Below, one piece after another: positions 25,801 to 36,365 of a stretch of 64,000 nt of DNA. The notes beneath the pieces are model-generated. The model made no database searches and was not told where the DNA came from. It worked only from the letters and a program-made list of their open reading frames with translations. The stretch covers positions 62,001-126,000 of the forward strand of contig SEMN01000122.1 in the NCBI GenBank assembly GCA_005408345.1, given 5' to 3'. The position numbers were made by a program, and so were the translations under genes. The DNA is from Macquaria australasica. Lineage: Eukaryota > Chordata > Actinopteri > Centrarchiformes > Percichthyidae. Position 1 is the stretch's first letter. Every line of letters starts with the position of its first letter.

Positions 25801-28800
25801 TAAGGCTTAAGTTGTTAATGTTAACGTTGAGTTCCCGTTCAAAGCTCTTTCCTTTGAGGCTAAAGGCTGAGCAATAAATCTATTCACCATTAACTGTTAC
25901 CACTGTAAAATGCTGGACACTTTATATGGTGAATAACGATACACAATTCTGTTGTCTTAATTATTACTACAAAGCAATCATTCAGATTTTAGTCAGACTT
26001 CTTCCAGACAACCAGTTTGGCTTCTCATTCTCATTACTATTCAGTGTGATGATCATCATCAACTGATTAAACTCAATAAAAAATTCCACTATTAGACATA
26101 AGACTGAACTTGCTTAATAACGATTCCAAAGCTGTTTTCAGCATACTGTTGCCTTTTTGCTCTTTCAGTCACTGCCTGACTCCCCATTGTTAAACATACA
26201 TGCACAAAGTGAGACATGTAGCGGATGCAAGTGCAGCCAAGTTATATATATTTTTTCTTAAATCACGTTTGGAAATACTTGAAAACATGCTCCAGTGCCA
26301 TTTAGTGACGGAACGTCTAAGGGCAAAGGTTTGATAAACCGTGTTCCTCACAGGCTCTATCTGCAGTCCAGCTGTGCTCTGGTTGCCTGGTCTTGTTTAT
26401 CACAGGTTGTGTTGCTTTCAGATAACCTTTTAATGTTTTATAGGGCCAAACCCCTCCCTCAACACCTCGCTGCCTTCACCTGGTGCCTGGCCCTACAGTG
26501 CCTCAGACAGCCCCCTCAGCAATGCACACAGCACAGGTATATGTTTTGGTTTGTTCAGTTTTGATATATTCTTTATTTCCTTTTGCATTTAGATTTTTGA
26601 ATCTCTGTCATCTTATTAGCTGAGTTGCTACAGTTGTTTTTTGCTTTGCAATTTCTTTGTTTCTGTTACTATGGTTGTGTTTGCGCTGTATTTTACTGGT
26701 GTACAACTTAAGCCTTTTCTATAAAGATGCCAAAGGAGTTAGCTGTAATGTTTTCTCTCCACTCCCATTTCTGTGGTCTGTTTGTCAAAACTTCTCCCCC
26801 TTTTTCTCCCACCTCCCCATTTCCTCTTCAGGAAAGTACTCGGAGTACAAGCCCAGCTGGCCCCCAGAGCCCATCGGACAAAACAAGTTGTGGAAGACCA
26901 ATCGCAACAGCTCACAGCTGCCACGCCCTCCTCCTGGCTTAACTAATCAGAAACAGGCCTCGCCCTCCCCATGGGGCAGCGGAGGCCCACGGTTGGCCCG
27001 GAGCTGGGGAGGGGGCGGGATTAATCAAGAGTCAAGATTTGGGCCAGGTACTGTTTACAGGGAAAATAGTTAAATATGTGTACATGTCCATTTGTCAACT
27101 TATGACTTAACTGTGTACCATATAGAGGAAGACCTTGTTGTGTGATAAGAATGCTCAGGTCTTACTACAGTATCATGAAACCTAGCATAAAAGTTGTCTT
27201 TATGTAAATAAGGTCATCTTCAACATAATCTTTGTATTTGTCAGCAACTATGACGTCCCTGCTACTTGTTTGATCTTTTGTCTTCATTCCTATTTGTCTC
27301 TTCTCTCCTTTTTTCTTTATTCTTTATAGGCTCAGCTTGGAGCGATGGTGTTGCCTCCAGAGGCAGCTGCTGGTTGCTGCTGAGCAACCTGACCCCTCAG
27401 GTAAGGAGTGAGGGGAAAAAAAGAGGGAAGGACCGGTTAAGAAAGATGGAAACTCTGAAGAGTAAATTATTAACTAAATGGACAATTATCAGGGATTTTG
27501 TAGAAAAACTGACAAATTAAAAAAATTAAGAATGTCACCACCGGTAAACCTATCTATAAACAGAGTGCAGAAGGGTGAAGAAAAGATGTAATGGGAGTAT
27601 GCTGTGCAAGCAATGTAGAATAAGAAAATTCTTGCAGCCCTTCATCACAGCAGAAATTATCATGGCTATAAAGTAAAACAGTTGCCTAGACAGATTGGTC
27701 AGGGTTTGAATTCAAAAGCATTAAATCGCTGTGCTCATTCGTCTACATTCCCCTTCAGTCTGTCTTATGCAAATTAGACGGAATGATGCGTGACCCAGCT
27801 GTAATTGGATTGTGAAGTTGGATGAGCCATTTAATCAATTGGGGTTTGCACAAATGACACTCGCATGACACTGCTCTGGGAAAAGCATGGAATTGAAAGT
27901 GTTTAATTATAAGTCTAGACAAAGTTTATGTTTCAGTAATATAGATTTTTAATTTTTACAATAATCCATTTGGCCTTACTCGGTGCTCATGTGCACAGGC
28001 TATTACAACTTGTATATAATCTTACTGTAAGTGTGACAGAATTACAGAACGATAAAGCCACAGTGTACAGTCTCACTACATTATTATTAATACACGGTTC
28101 TTCATACACATTAGCATTGTTGTATAACCTCCTAGTTTCCCTGACCTTTTTCTGTCCCTATTATTGATGACTCAAGATTGCGAACAATTACTGTAGCTAT
28201 GTCACATCACACACGCAGTCTTTTACACATAACCTTTATTCTTCTTTCCCTGTAGATTGATGGCTCCACGCTGAGAACTATCTGCATGCAGCATGGCCCC
28301 CTGCTGACCTTCCACCTCGGCCTGACCCAGGGCAGTGCTCTGATTCGCTACAGCAGCCGGCAGGAAGCAGCCAAGGCCCAGGGTGCACTGCACATGTAGG
28401 TTAACCTGTAAACCTCACTACCACACATACTTAACATTGAACATGCTCCTGTTGATCTAAAGAGCCTTGTCTTGTAACTCCCTCTCAGGTGTGTTCTGGG
28501 CAACACCACAATCCTGGCGGAGTTTGTGAGTGAGGAAGAAGTTGCTCGCTATTTTGCACATTCCCAGGCCGGAGGGGCAGAGGGGGTCAGCTCAGGAGGG
28601 GCATCGGCCGGTGGGACGCAGGGTTCATCTGGAACAGGCACAGCTGTGGCCAGCAGTGGAGGCAGCTCCCCGGGGAATGAGCGGGCAGCAGCCGGCACAA
28701 CTTCAGGTGGAAACGGAAATGGTGGTGGAGGTGGAGAAAGTGGAGCAGCGGTTCTAGGTAGTGTGAGGTCCTCTGGCTCTGCCTGGCAGAGTCTCGATGG

Positions 28801-29062
28801 TACAGGCAGTTCTTCAGAAACCTCTTCAGCCCAAGGACCCGGGCTGGGGATATTTTCCCAATGGAGCACCAACGGGGCAGGGGAGGGAGGAGGTGTCGGG
28901 GGAGTAGAGTCTGGAAGGTCTGGGCTCTGGGGGGGCATGACTGCGGGGTACCCCAGCAGCAGCCTGTGGGGGGCACCGCAAATGGAGGAAAGGCACCAAA
29001 TGGACAGCCCTGCCGCATTGTTGCCTGGCGACCTGCTGGGGGGAGGAGCTGATTCCATCTGA
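15205..29062 (+). CDS. tnrc6b: Trinucleotide repeat containing adaptor 6B (GW182 family)
   Basis: GW-repeat adaptor. It binds Argonaute and recruits PABPC, PAN2-PAN3 and CCR4-NOT for miRNA silencing in cytoplasmic P-bodies. Exons: 15205-15261, 15711-15732, 16072-16512, 16906-19776, 20100-20252, 20485-20675, 20840-20902, 21117-21275, 21445-21582, 22911-23111, 23351-23458, 23712-23919, 24481-24630, 24849-25016, 25428-25574, 26444-26536, 26832-27047, 27330-27400, 28256-28395, 28489-29062. This gives 2056 residues; the human protein is somewhat shorter. The N-terminal block has YMSREVPPRFRCQQDHK. The large exon has about 30 Trp in GW/WG settings, including LDPRVLSNTGWGQTQ and ISRKMEIDDGTSAWGDP, conserved in the Argonaute-binding region. 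Then follow a Gln-rich segment, PAM2, LPRPPPGL, an RRM-like fold (exons 27330-28560) and the C-terminal LLPGDLLGGG. I see no clear UBA domain. TNRC6B is favoured over C by N-terminal sequence and linkage to tmem184b and ddx17. Confidence 0.92.
15711..15732 (+). CDS. tnrc6b: 22-base tnrc6b microexon
   Basis: Flanked by TTTTAG and GTATGT. It encodes VPEQKIK together with the first bases of the next exon. Its length is not a multiple of three, so skipping it would shift the frame after REASQK. It should therefore be included in every productive mRNA. The next coding exon begins with nearly the same word, giving VPE twice. Confidence 0.8.
16906..19776 (+). CDS. tnrc6b: tnrc6b giant GW-repeat exon
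   Basis: A single 2871-base exon encoding the Argonaute-binding GW region. It starts DSNLGSSSASSPNSS, passes KVIVDGTDLGDWPSI and ends in a Pro/Gln tract. Composition is dominated by Gly, Ser, Trp, Gln and Asn, with several poly-Gly and poly-Ser runs. Long open frames on the other strand and in other frames within it are by-products of GGN/AGC codon bias and are not genes. Confidence 0.93.
19777..20099 (+). other. tnrc6b: tnrc6b intron with poly-T
   Basis: Phase 1 intron after the giant exon. It contains a T-rich tract at about 19898-19920. Nothing else was recognised. Confidence 0.7.
22221..22639. mobile_element. Candidate non-autonomous repeat with 12-bp inverted ends
   Basis: The ends are exact inverted copies: AAAGAATCCCGC at 22221-22232 and GCGGGATTCTTT at 22628-22639. 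Between them lies non-coding sequence with CAGACCTTCATCAGG near the left end, a type of word I associate with interspersed fish repeats. No target-site duplication is obvious. The class is unknown. It could be a small DNA element or a fragment of a larger element. Confidence 0.5.
22806..22880. repeat. (TA)n microsatellite beside a splice acceptor
   Basis: About 37 uninterrupted TA units end 30 bases before the acceptor of the exon at 22911. The remaining spacer (AAATAAATAAAAATTCCTG...TAG) has almost no pyrimidine tract. Confidence 0.97.
22911..23111 (+). CDS. tnrc6b: tnrc6b exon with a Gly/Val minisatellite
   Basis: A 201-base exon with phase 0 at both ends. It encodes VPGPMLKQMPSPG, then a Gly/Val/Ser stretch, then ISPQQLAMLSNIYPHMQQF. 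The stretch contains a tandem copy of GGCGTCAGTGGCGTTGG at 22983-22999 and 23010-23026 (27-base period). Skipping the exon would keep the frame. Confidence 0.85.
23351..23458 (+). CDS. tnrc6b: tnrc6b poly-Gln exon
   Basis: A 108-base phase 0 exon. It encodes ACQLLL followed by eight Gln from mixed CAA/CAG codons, then LLQNQRKFPQPQP. This corresponds to the Gln-rich region that gave the family its trinucleotide-repeat name. Confidence 0.88.
23920..24480 (+). other. tnrc6b: tnrc6b intron
   Basis: Phase 1 intron between the Gln-rich exons and the exon encoding GLAPGGNLSLELSPM. No repeat or other gene was recognised. Confidence 0.75.
25007..25475 (+). CDS. tnrc6b: tnrc6b PAM2 motif (split by an intron)
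   Basis: The reading SSWPP|EFQPGVPWKGIQ spans the junction 25016/25428. EFxPGVPWKG is the PABPC1 MLLE-binding (PAM2) motif of GW182 proteins, with the key Phe in EF. The flanking SDPYMTPGSVLG also matches the family. The motif links the silencing domain to poly(A)-binding protein. Confidence 0.85.
25575..26443 (+). other. tnrc6b: tnrc6b intron with a perfect hairpin
   Basis: Phase 1 intron. It contains a 15-bp perfect inverted repeat (25699-25713 with 25726-25740) and a further partial copy of the right arm at about 25755-25767. The rest is AT-rich and unrecognised. Confidence 0.7.
25699..25767. repeat. Perfect 15-bp inverted repeat plus third arm
   Basis: AGACTGAATGAAATA pairs exactly with TATTTCATTCAGTCT across a 12-base loop. 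TTTCATTCAGTCT recurs at 25755-25767, so two alternative hairpins are possible. The host is an intron. There is no evidence that it is a small-RNA precursor. Confidence 0.75.
26918..26941 (+). CDS. tnrc6b: tnrc6b P-GL motif
   Basis: Encodes LPRPPPGL within the exon 26832-27047. This is the conserved P-GL element of the GW182 silencing domain, which contributes to CCR4-NOT recruitment. It lies between PAM2 and the RRM, in the usual family order. Confidence 0.75.
27401..28255 (+). other. tnrc6b: tnrc6b intron
   Basis: Phase 0 intron that splits the RRM-like domain (LLLSNLTPQ | IDGSTLRTICMQHG). It is AT-rich and nothing else was recognised. Confidence 0.75.
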
Positions 29063-30450
29063 TGAGCCCCCTCCATTTGTAAGTGTAGGTTTGGACACAC
29101 TGATACAGCATACACTGGGATACATATGTACTTACTATAGCACACACACACATACATTTACATGGTATGCATATTAATGTGCACACACATAAAGCAGAAA
29201 TGTGAGACATGCTTACACACATTCTCGTGGCCAGACTTAAGCTATTATATAAACAAATGCAGGGACTGTTAGATGTGTATACAGCCTTTTTCCACAGATG
29301 AAGATTTCAACTGCTTAGACTTGAAACCTGAAAAAGAATGAAAAGTCAGTTGGTCTAAAAGACTTGACTGGATTGCAATGTGCTTAGTAAATAGGGGACT
29401 TTTCAACAGATTTACATACACATGCACACACCAAATACAGACAAGCCTTCAGACAGATGGGCACTGTAAACAGCATTACCTTCATCGTATAAGAGAACTT
29501 AAAACTACTACATGATGTGAGGTTAAAGTGCAGTTTGTATTCACGTCCCCTTAAAAGCGGAGACCGAATCCAAACACATGCAAACAGCTCTGATTGAAAA
29601 CAGAACTGTATCTTACTGTGTATGTTTTTTTTTCTTCAGTTTGTATGTATGGTTTTAATTTTTTGAACAGTGAAAATATTGAAAATTGTCATTGTTCTGT
29701 TTTCAAAATGCTGACCTCCTACTGTTGTATCTCACGCACTCTTTCTCTGTTATTCTCTCTTGAACATGTTTGTTACTGTTGCAGTGATAAATGTTAAATT
29801 GCTGGCAGTTTGAGGCTATGTTGCATTTCTCCATGTGTCGATACTGTGCGCAGGATCATACACACTATATGGACATGAGTATGAGTGAGACTGAGACCAA
29901 GTAAGTGGATTAAACCACCACAGTTGTTGTGTGTGTGTGTGTGTGAATGTGAGGATAATGTGTGTGTGCATGTTACTGCCTGTCATAATGTGGGCAAGGC
30001 TGCTTACTATACAGAAGGTCTATACAAAAATGTTTTGAGTGCATTCGGTATACTGCTGACTGTGTTAAGAATTATTGGCACTAATGCTTTTTTTTCTCAT
30101 TTGAAGTTGTTTGTTTTTTTAGCAGACTTGTCTTTTTTATTGTCCGACCTGCAATAATAAAAAAAAGAACATTTTAATGACACAAAGAGCTGAAGGCATA
30201 TGCGTGAGAAAATGGACATGCCAAATCTTATCAAACTGTGTGGAGTGGGCGGGAGGGGTGGGACGGGTTGTTTACAGATGCAGAGTAAGAGTTACCGTAC
30301 GTTTTTAATGTTCTGTTGTTGTGTATTCGTTTTAAATTAAGACAGGCTTTAACACTCCTGTTCAGTGTTTTCGTTATGAGATTTTACAAAGGAAAAATTT
30401 ATTTAAACAAATGAGAACAAGATTAATAAAGATGAAAGTATTGGCTTCTA
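29063..30450 (+). other. tnrc6b: tnrc6b 3' untranslated region
   Basis: Runs from the stop codon to just past AATAAA at 30425-30430. A weaker AATAAA within an A-rich run is at about 30156. It contains a short (GT)n at 29929-29944. The end is inferred. Confidence 0.65.
30425..30430 (+). promoter_or_regulatory. tnrc6b: tnrc6b polyadenylation signal
   Basis: Canonical AATAAA followed about 20-40 bases later by GT-rich sequence (TGTGTCCTTGTGGTC), a good cleavage-site context. Confidence 0.65.
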
Positions 30451-31359
30451 AATGTGTCCTTGTGGTCATTTTGAGTGTGTGAATTTACCTTTCTGGGTGT
30501 TGGGAAGCTTTTTGTGTTGAGTTTCTTCTATGTTTAACCAGTTTGAAACTACCCCTTATGCTCTAATGCATAATGTGAACACTAAGCACTGCATAATATG
30601 TTGACAATGAAAAACTATGCTTTGTGCAAGTTACAGAGATGTGAATGACAAAGAAATGACATCAAGAGAAAGGCCTATGAGCTGTTTATAGACAAGGCCG
30701 CAGAAAAACAAGCCAGCGTGTCCATCTGTCACCATCTCATTACATCCTCAGACCAATCCTATTTAACGCCCATGTCATCCCACAGTAAGCCACTGCTTAC
30801 TGTATGAAATTGTTAACCTTCTCTGATGCAATTATATGTTTTCATTGTGTTAAGTGGATATATTGTTGCCAACAAAAATGTTATTATAGACCACTAACTT
30901 TTTTCCCCATATATTAGAGCCCGGGTTTAAACGATTTTCTTTTCTTTTTTTTTTTTAACATTTTCTCAAATGCATACTGATAACCAGGCCGAGCCCACTG
31001 TACATAACTACAGTTTGTAGGACACCAGAAACTTCCAGATGTCTTTGGCCTCAAATTTGGACACAGAATATGCAGGTGCGTACGGCCTGCCGCTGGAGGG
31101 ATGGAAAAGTGAGATTTCATGCTTGCCAGGACATCATTTGGGAGATGCTTGGTATGTACCAACTGATAGATAAACAATTGATCACAGGAAAAATACAATT
31201 ATGATGATTATTATTATTTATATTTACTGACATTATAACATGATATGTGGGTTGTAAACACAACCAATACGACCGAATTCACTTTGCAAAACAGCACTGT
31301 GACTCAAAATGAGTAACCGAAAGAAACGGGATGATTAATGAATGGTGAAATTTATGGAG
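30451..31359. other. Intergenic region tnrc6b-csnk1e
   Basis: About 0.9 kb between the inferred end of tnrc6b and the csnk1e promoter. It is AT-rich. The minus-strand frame at 30914-31198 has no recognisable domain. No RNA gene was recognised. Confidence 0.6.
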
Positions 31360-31665
31360 GAAGGAGCGGTTGGACGTGACGTTTTCCGTGACATCCAGGG
31401 AATGACATCATCGACGTTGCGAACGGGCGCGTTGTTAAGTAACGAGAGGGGGAGACAGACTCGAGTGGAGGACGTCCGCTCGTGCTGCTGCTGGAGCTTC
31501 TTAGGGACTATCAACAGGGAGTGCAACCGACGACAGAGCTGAGAGCTGGGGGTATGAGAGCCGTCAGAATCCGCTCCCATCCTCCTCTGCCCAGGCCCCT
31601 GTCCGACTGACAACCATCGGATCAGAACCTCCACTGAACCAGCTCTCGGACGAACCCATTATCGG
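31360..31665 (+). promoter_or_regulatory. csnk1e: csnk1e promoter and 5' UTR exon 1
   Basis: CpG-rich block with a CRE half-site TGACGT (31378-31383). It ends at a consensus donor (ATCGG before GTGAGT; exon end 31665). It would splice to the acceptor before 34404, 15 bases ahead of the ATG. The transcription start is not determinable by eye. Confidence 0.6.
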
Positions 31666-34403
31666 GTGAGTGTTGGGTCCGGGAACCAGAGAAACCAAGG
31701 GGGAAAAGGGGCCTGATTCGGCCGAATCAGAGTCTCGTATTCACGGCTTACAGGAGAGGGGGAGGGGGCGAGTTGCAGGGATGGCTATCTACACAGGCTA
31801 GTCCAGTACATAGACGGGTGCGGTTATAAGTATGGTACAAAATGTGGCGAAGTGCGATATACACATTTATTTTCTTCCTGTTATTTCGAAAAGAATCACG
31901 GTGCAGTAACGTTACGTATCATGGTTCGGTTGACGTATTTCTACTAGCTTACTCTAAGCAGCTAACGTTAACTAACGCTAACGTAAATGCCTTCGGTTGG
32001 TATTTTCACTAACGTTACAGAAAGCTGCTGTAAATTATACAAACCACAGCTGTTGGTGGATTTTATGAAACGTAATATTGGTAAAGGCAAATATTTAGCC
32101 CGTGTAGTGTAAATCGCAACTGACTAGCTTCTCATCAAATTGCGACCAGGAAAGGGCAACGTAGCCTGACATCTGCCATTACCGTTAAAAAAGCAAATTA
32201 TTAAACTGTAATTTTGCAAGTTGCGGGTTGTATTTGTGCATGCATATAGTGTCGAGCCTGTAACACAGGAGCTGATTGTGGAGTGACAGTGTGAGAGGCG
32301 TAGCAGTGCTCTGTTTTTCATGTGACTGTGAAATCCTCTGGCTTTGGGTCTCTGACACTTGTTTTCTCTCTTAAAGAGGACTTATTTTGCCACTTCCATG
32401 CAGGGCACATTCTTCATGAGTGGGTCTGACTGATTATTACATAGGCCTGCAGTATAAAGAAATATACAATTATTTCGCACTTGGGATTCATGTGATTTAC
32501 AATGATGCATAAATGGTTTAACCACAGTATACCACCTCCTCAGGACATCCTACTACCACTTCCCCTAACCAGCAGATATATACAGTAGCATTTTAACCAG
32601 TCCACTGTCCTGTAGACCTTTACTACCATAATAGCACATGGTGTTTTTCCAGGTACAGTGTGATAGGCTAATTCCACTTGCTACACATCACACAGGCCAT
32701 CTTTGAAACGGCAAATAATGTATTCTTCACATTGCTGCTAACTTTTCACTATACCTGTCTTTGCAATACCAAGTTCTCCCTTGCTAAGCTTTTCAGAATG
32801 AACACATGAGGGTATACGCAAATGAAAACCATACAAACACTGTGCGATTTAAAATTGTGCGTCACTCTTCCTGTACCAAGTAATTAGTCAACGGCACTTA
32901 CTGTGTGGCCTTGTGATTAATGTTGCTCCCTAAATCGGGTCCCTGGCTGCTGCACACGAGACACCCTCTTGGTGTAATGAAACCTAACCCTTTATTAACC
33001 CAAATCCATCTGCCTCCATCACATCCTACATCTTGCAGTATGTTGGTTCAGTTGATGTTTGCACTTGAAATGAGGACGGTGCAATGCAAGGTGTTAAACA
33101 AGGGTCAGATGAACCAAAATGATAGTATGTCAGCCATCATCACTGTTTCAGTTTTAGAATAAGAGCTGGTTTCTGCAGCTCTTTTTTAAAATCCCACTGC
33201 TTACAATCAAGCAAAGTAACTTCTGGCATAATTTATGTTGTGTTAAAGGATGTTCTGGATGGAAGCAGGCTGAATGCAGAGGACTAGTCCTGAAGAATTG
33301 ATGACTGTTCTGTTTACTTGAGTTGGCATGCCCACATAAGTGAGGTTGTCTGAGAATGCTTTGTTTTGCAACTTCTCTGAGTTGTCATGAGACTATTTCA
33401 TGTTTTCCATAGGGGATGTGGATTGAGGCAGTAATCGGTAAACATGATACGGTCTGCTTCATAAATTGCTTTGGTGAATTGTCAACAAGGCACATGACTG
33501 GAAGTGTTATTTGAAGATGCAGCAGTACTACATTTGGAACGAGGGTCCATTGTTGCTATAAAGGGCACCGTTTGTTTACATAGTGTTCCCAAATTGGTGG
33601 CAAGGAAGCAAATCTCTCTGAGAAATGATGCTCCGCACTGATATATTCTCTGCAGCACTTTGCTTTTCTGAATTTCATTGCACAGAATTGTCTGAGGGCC
33701 TTGACACAGATAAAGCCAGCCAGCGCTCCGCGGCTGCTCATGCCTTCCCTCCCTTGGCAGTGCTAGCACAGAACAGCGGAGAGCTTAGGCTTACTTTTGC
33801 AGTGGCTGCCCAATGTGGCGTGGTAGAGGGAGTACTAAATAAATTATGGTCCTGCTCCAGCATCACGTGCAGTTCAGCTCCGAAGATGCACTTGATTTCC
33901 TCATGTGTGCCCAGTCTTAATACTCATACAGCAGTTGATTCTGGTCCACTCCTGTTGTGGCAACTGGCATTTCTGTGTAGCCCTCATGTTGCTGTATTTC
34001 TTTTTCCTCCCGTCCCTGCTTTTGCTGATCTCACTGCAACCACCTCTCCCCTCCCAGCTACCCTAATCGTGTGTCTCTGGAGGTCAGACAGCTGTTTGCT
34101 GATCAACTAGCCCTGCGCAGGCAACATTCTCACACAAACACGTGGTCAGTTCAGTGCGTCTGGCAGTGACTGCTCATCATGTGAGCGGCTGACTGACTCT
34201 TGAGGATACCTTCTCTCATTCTACCACTCGGGGAAAGTCCAGGAAATAGTCCTATGTTATATTCAGTTGAGTTGCGCAGTAGCTCATCCTATAATGTTTC
34301 AGAGTTAGTGGTGAGAGAAAAGAGGTGCAGCCCAGATGAGCTAGCATGGTGTCATGTGTCCTGTGCTTTCTTACAATTATCTGTTTTTGTCTGTTGGTGA
34401 CAG
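31666..34403 (+). other. csnk1e: csnk1e intron 1
   Basis: A 2.7 kb leader intron. The first 350 bases are CpG-containing with several AACGTTA/GCTAACG words (31903-32020). The 161-residue open frame at 33625-34110 has no domain and no splice signals and is treated as chance. Confidence 0.65.
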
Positions 34404-34418
34404 TGACAACTCGCAACC

Positions 34419-36333
34419 ATGGAGCTGAGAGTGGGGAACAAGTACCGGCTCGGGCGAAAGATAGGGAGTGGTTCCTTTGGCGACATTTACCTTGGTAAGT
34501 GTAAACAGTCTTTTTTTTATTTATTTTTTTTTTATTATTCTTTTTTTTCTTACCCAACTTTCCATGTGTCACCTCTGTTAAGGTTCTTTCCACATTAGTT
34601 TCTGGACAGTCTCTCTTTTCATACTGTACCATTACTTCCCCCCCTTTATCTGGGCACCGAACCTGATTTTCCTTCATAATTATCCATCACTGGCCTGGTG
34701 CTGGTGTGATTGCCATGGCTCATAGAGCTGAGGTTGTATTTTTTTTTTTTTTGTGTGTGTCTCGTCAGGAGCCAACATTGCCACCGGTGAGGAGGTAGCC
34801 ATCAAGCTGGAATGTGTGAAGACCAAACACCCACAGTTGCACATTGAAAGCAAGTTCTACAAGATGATGCAAGGAGGAGGTAAGGAGTGAATACAGCTTT
34901 GACATGTGTGGCAAGATCTTTCAAGCGTTCCTTATAACATTTCTTGTCCCTGGCAATATTATAGATGTGAATACACTACTAAGCCTGCTGGGAAGATGTA
35001 AAATGAATTATTTTAACAATAAGACTCTGACTGACTGTCATCTTTTCAAATTGTTGTGATCTAAATCCATCTTGGGTGATCTAACATGAATGAGTAAAGG
35101 CATTTTCAAGAAATTGATGTGTAAAAGATTTTATCAGGTAAAAAACTTTATGCTGACTGTGTGTTGCCTGTGTGTATTCTAGTGGGTATTCCATCAATAA
35201 AGTGGTGTGGTGCAGAGGGAGACTACAACGTGATGGTAATGGAGCTGCTTGGTCCCAGTCTGGAGGACCTTTTCAACTTTTGCTCCCGGAAGTTCAGCCT
35301 AAAGACCGTCTTGCTTTTGGCAGACCAGATGGTACGACACACACACACTCATGTTAAGTCAGGGGCATTAGAATTAGTTAAGATCCCACTGTGTAAAACA
35401 GTTCTGTTTACGAGTAGAATACAGAGGCGTAATATTTGTGATCCTGCTAGGTCACATGCATGACCTACTTGATTTTTATTTGTTGGTGCACGCTCTATAT
35501 ATAAACATTGCACATGTTTCCCCCAAGGCTTCTTTAAAGATTGTCGATGTTTTGGTCTCAACTACTCTTGTGCATCCAGTGTACTTTGTAATTCTGGCCT
35601 CTTCTTAGACTGTGTTGGCCTAGATATTTTATTTAATTTTATGCACAGCTCTCTCAAGTACAGCTCATCTCACCTTTTGTTCTAACTGCAGCCAAGTTGC
35701 TGTGTCAGTCCTCTATATGGGTGTTTGACTCTCCACTTATAGCCTGAGGTCATCACCTTCCCCTGTCCTGTCTTCATATATCCCGTTGTCCTCCCTTGTT
35801 CTCCTTTTTGTCTTAGTTTGCAAAGTTATTGATCTTTTGAGTGCACCTACTACTGCTCAGTGACTAAAGCTGTATTAGAAAACAAAACAAGGAAAGTTCT
35901 GGCCTGACAGTGTGTAGACTGTGATAATGTGACCTTGTGGCTATGTATTCATGTCACCATGACACTCCCCAATGTATCCATTCTGTGTTCCAAAGTATTT
36001 TGTGCTGCAGAATCTGACAATTTCACCACTCTTTGTCTCACCTGTCTTCTTTTTAGATTAGTCGCATTGAGTACATCCACTCCAAGAATTTCATCCATCG
36101 GGATGTCAAGCCTGACAACTTCCTGATGGGGCTTGGCAAGAAGGGTAACCTGGTGTACATCATTGACTTTGGCCTGGCCAAAAAGTACCGCGACGCCCGC
36201 ACACACCAGCACATCCCTTACAGGGAGAACAAGAACCTGACCGGCACAGCGCGCTATGCCTCCATCAACACACATCTTGGAATTGGTAAATTACACTTGG
36301 AGCATATGCACAATTCAGATTTGCTTACTTTTT

Positions 36334-36365
<32 letters not shown>

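Noticed and set aside
15205..29062. tnrc6c or tnrc6a instead of tnrc6b
   Set aside because: The N-terminal block, the lack of a visible UBA domain and linkage to tmem184b, csnk1e and ddx17 all fit tnrc6b better.
28549..29222. Minus-strand frames of about 200 residues over the last tnrc6b exon
   Set aside because: Antisense of a Gly/Ser-rich coding tail running into a CA-rich UTR. No independent gene signal.
33625..34110. A 161-residue plus-strand frame in csnk1e intron 1
   Set aside because: No recognisable domain, and it lies wholly within an intron with no promoter or splice signals. Chance is more likely, although expression was not tested.
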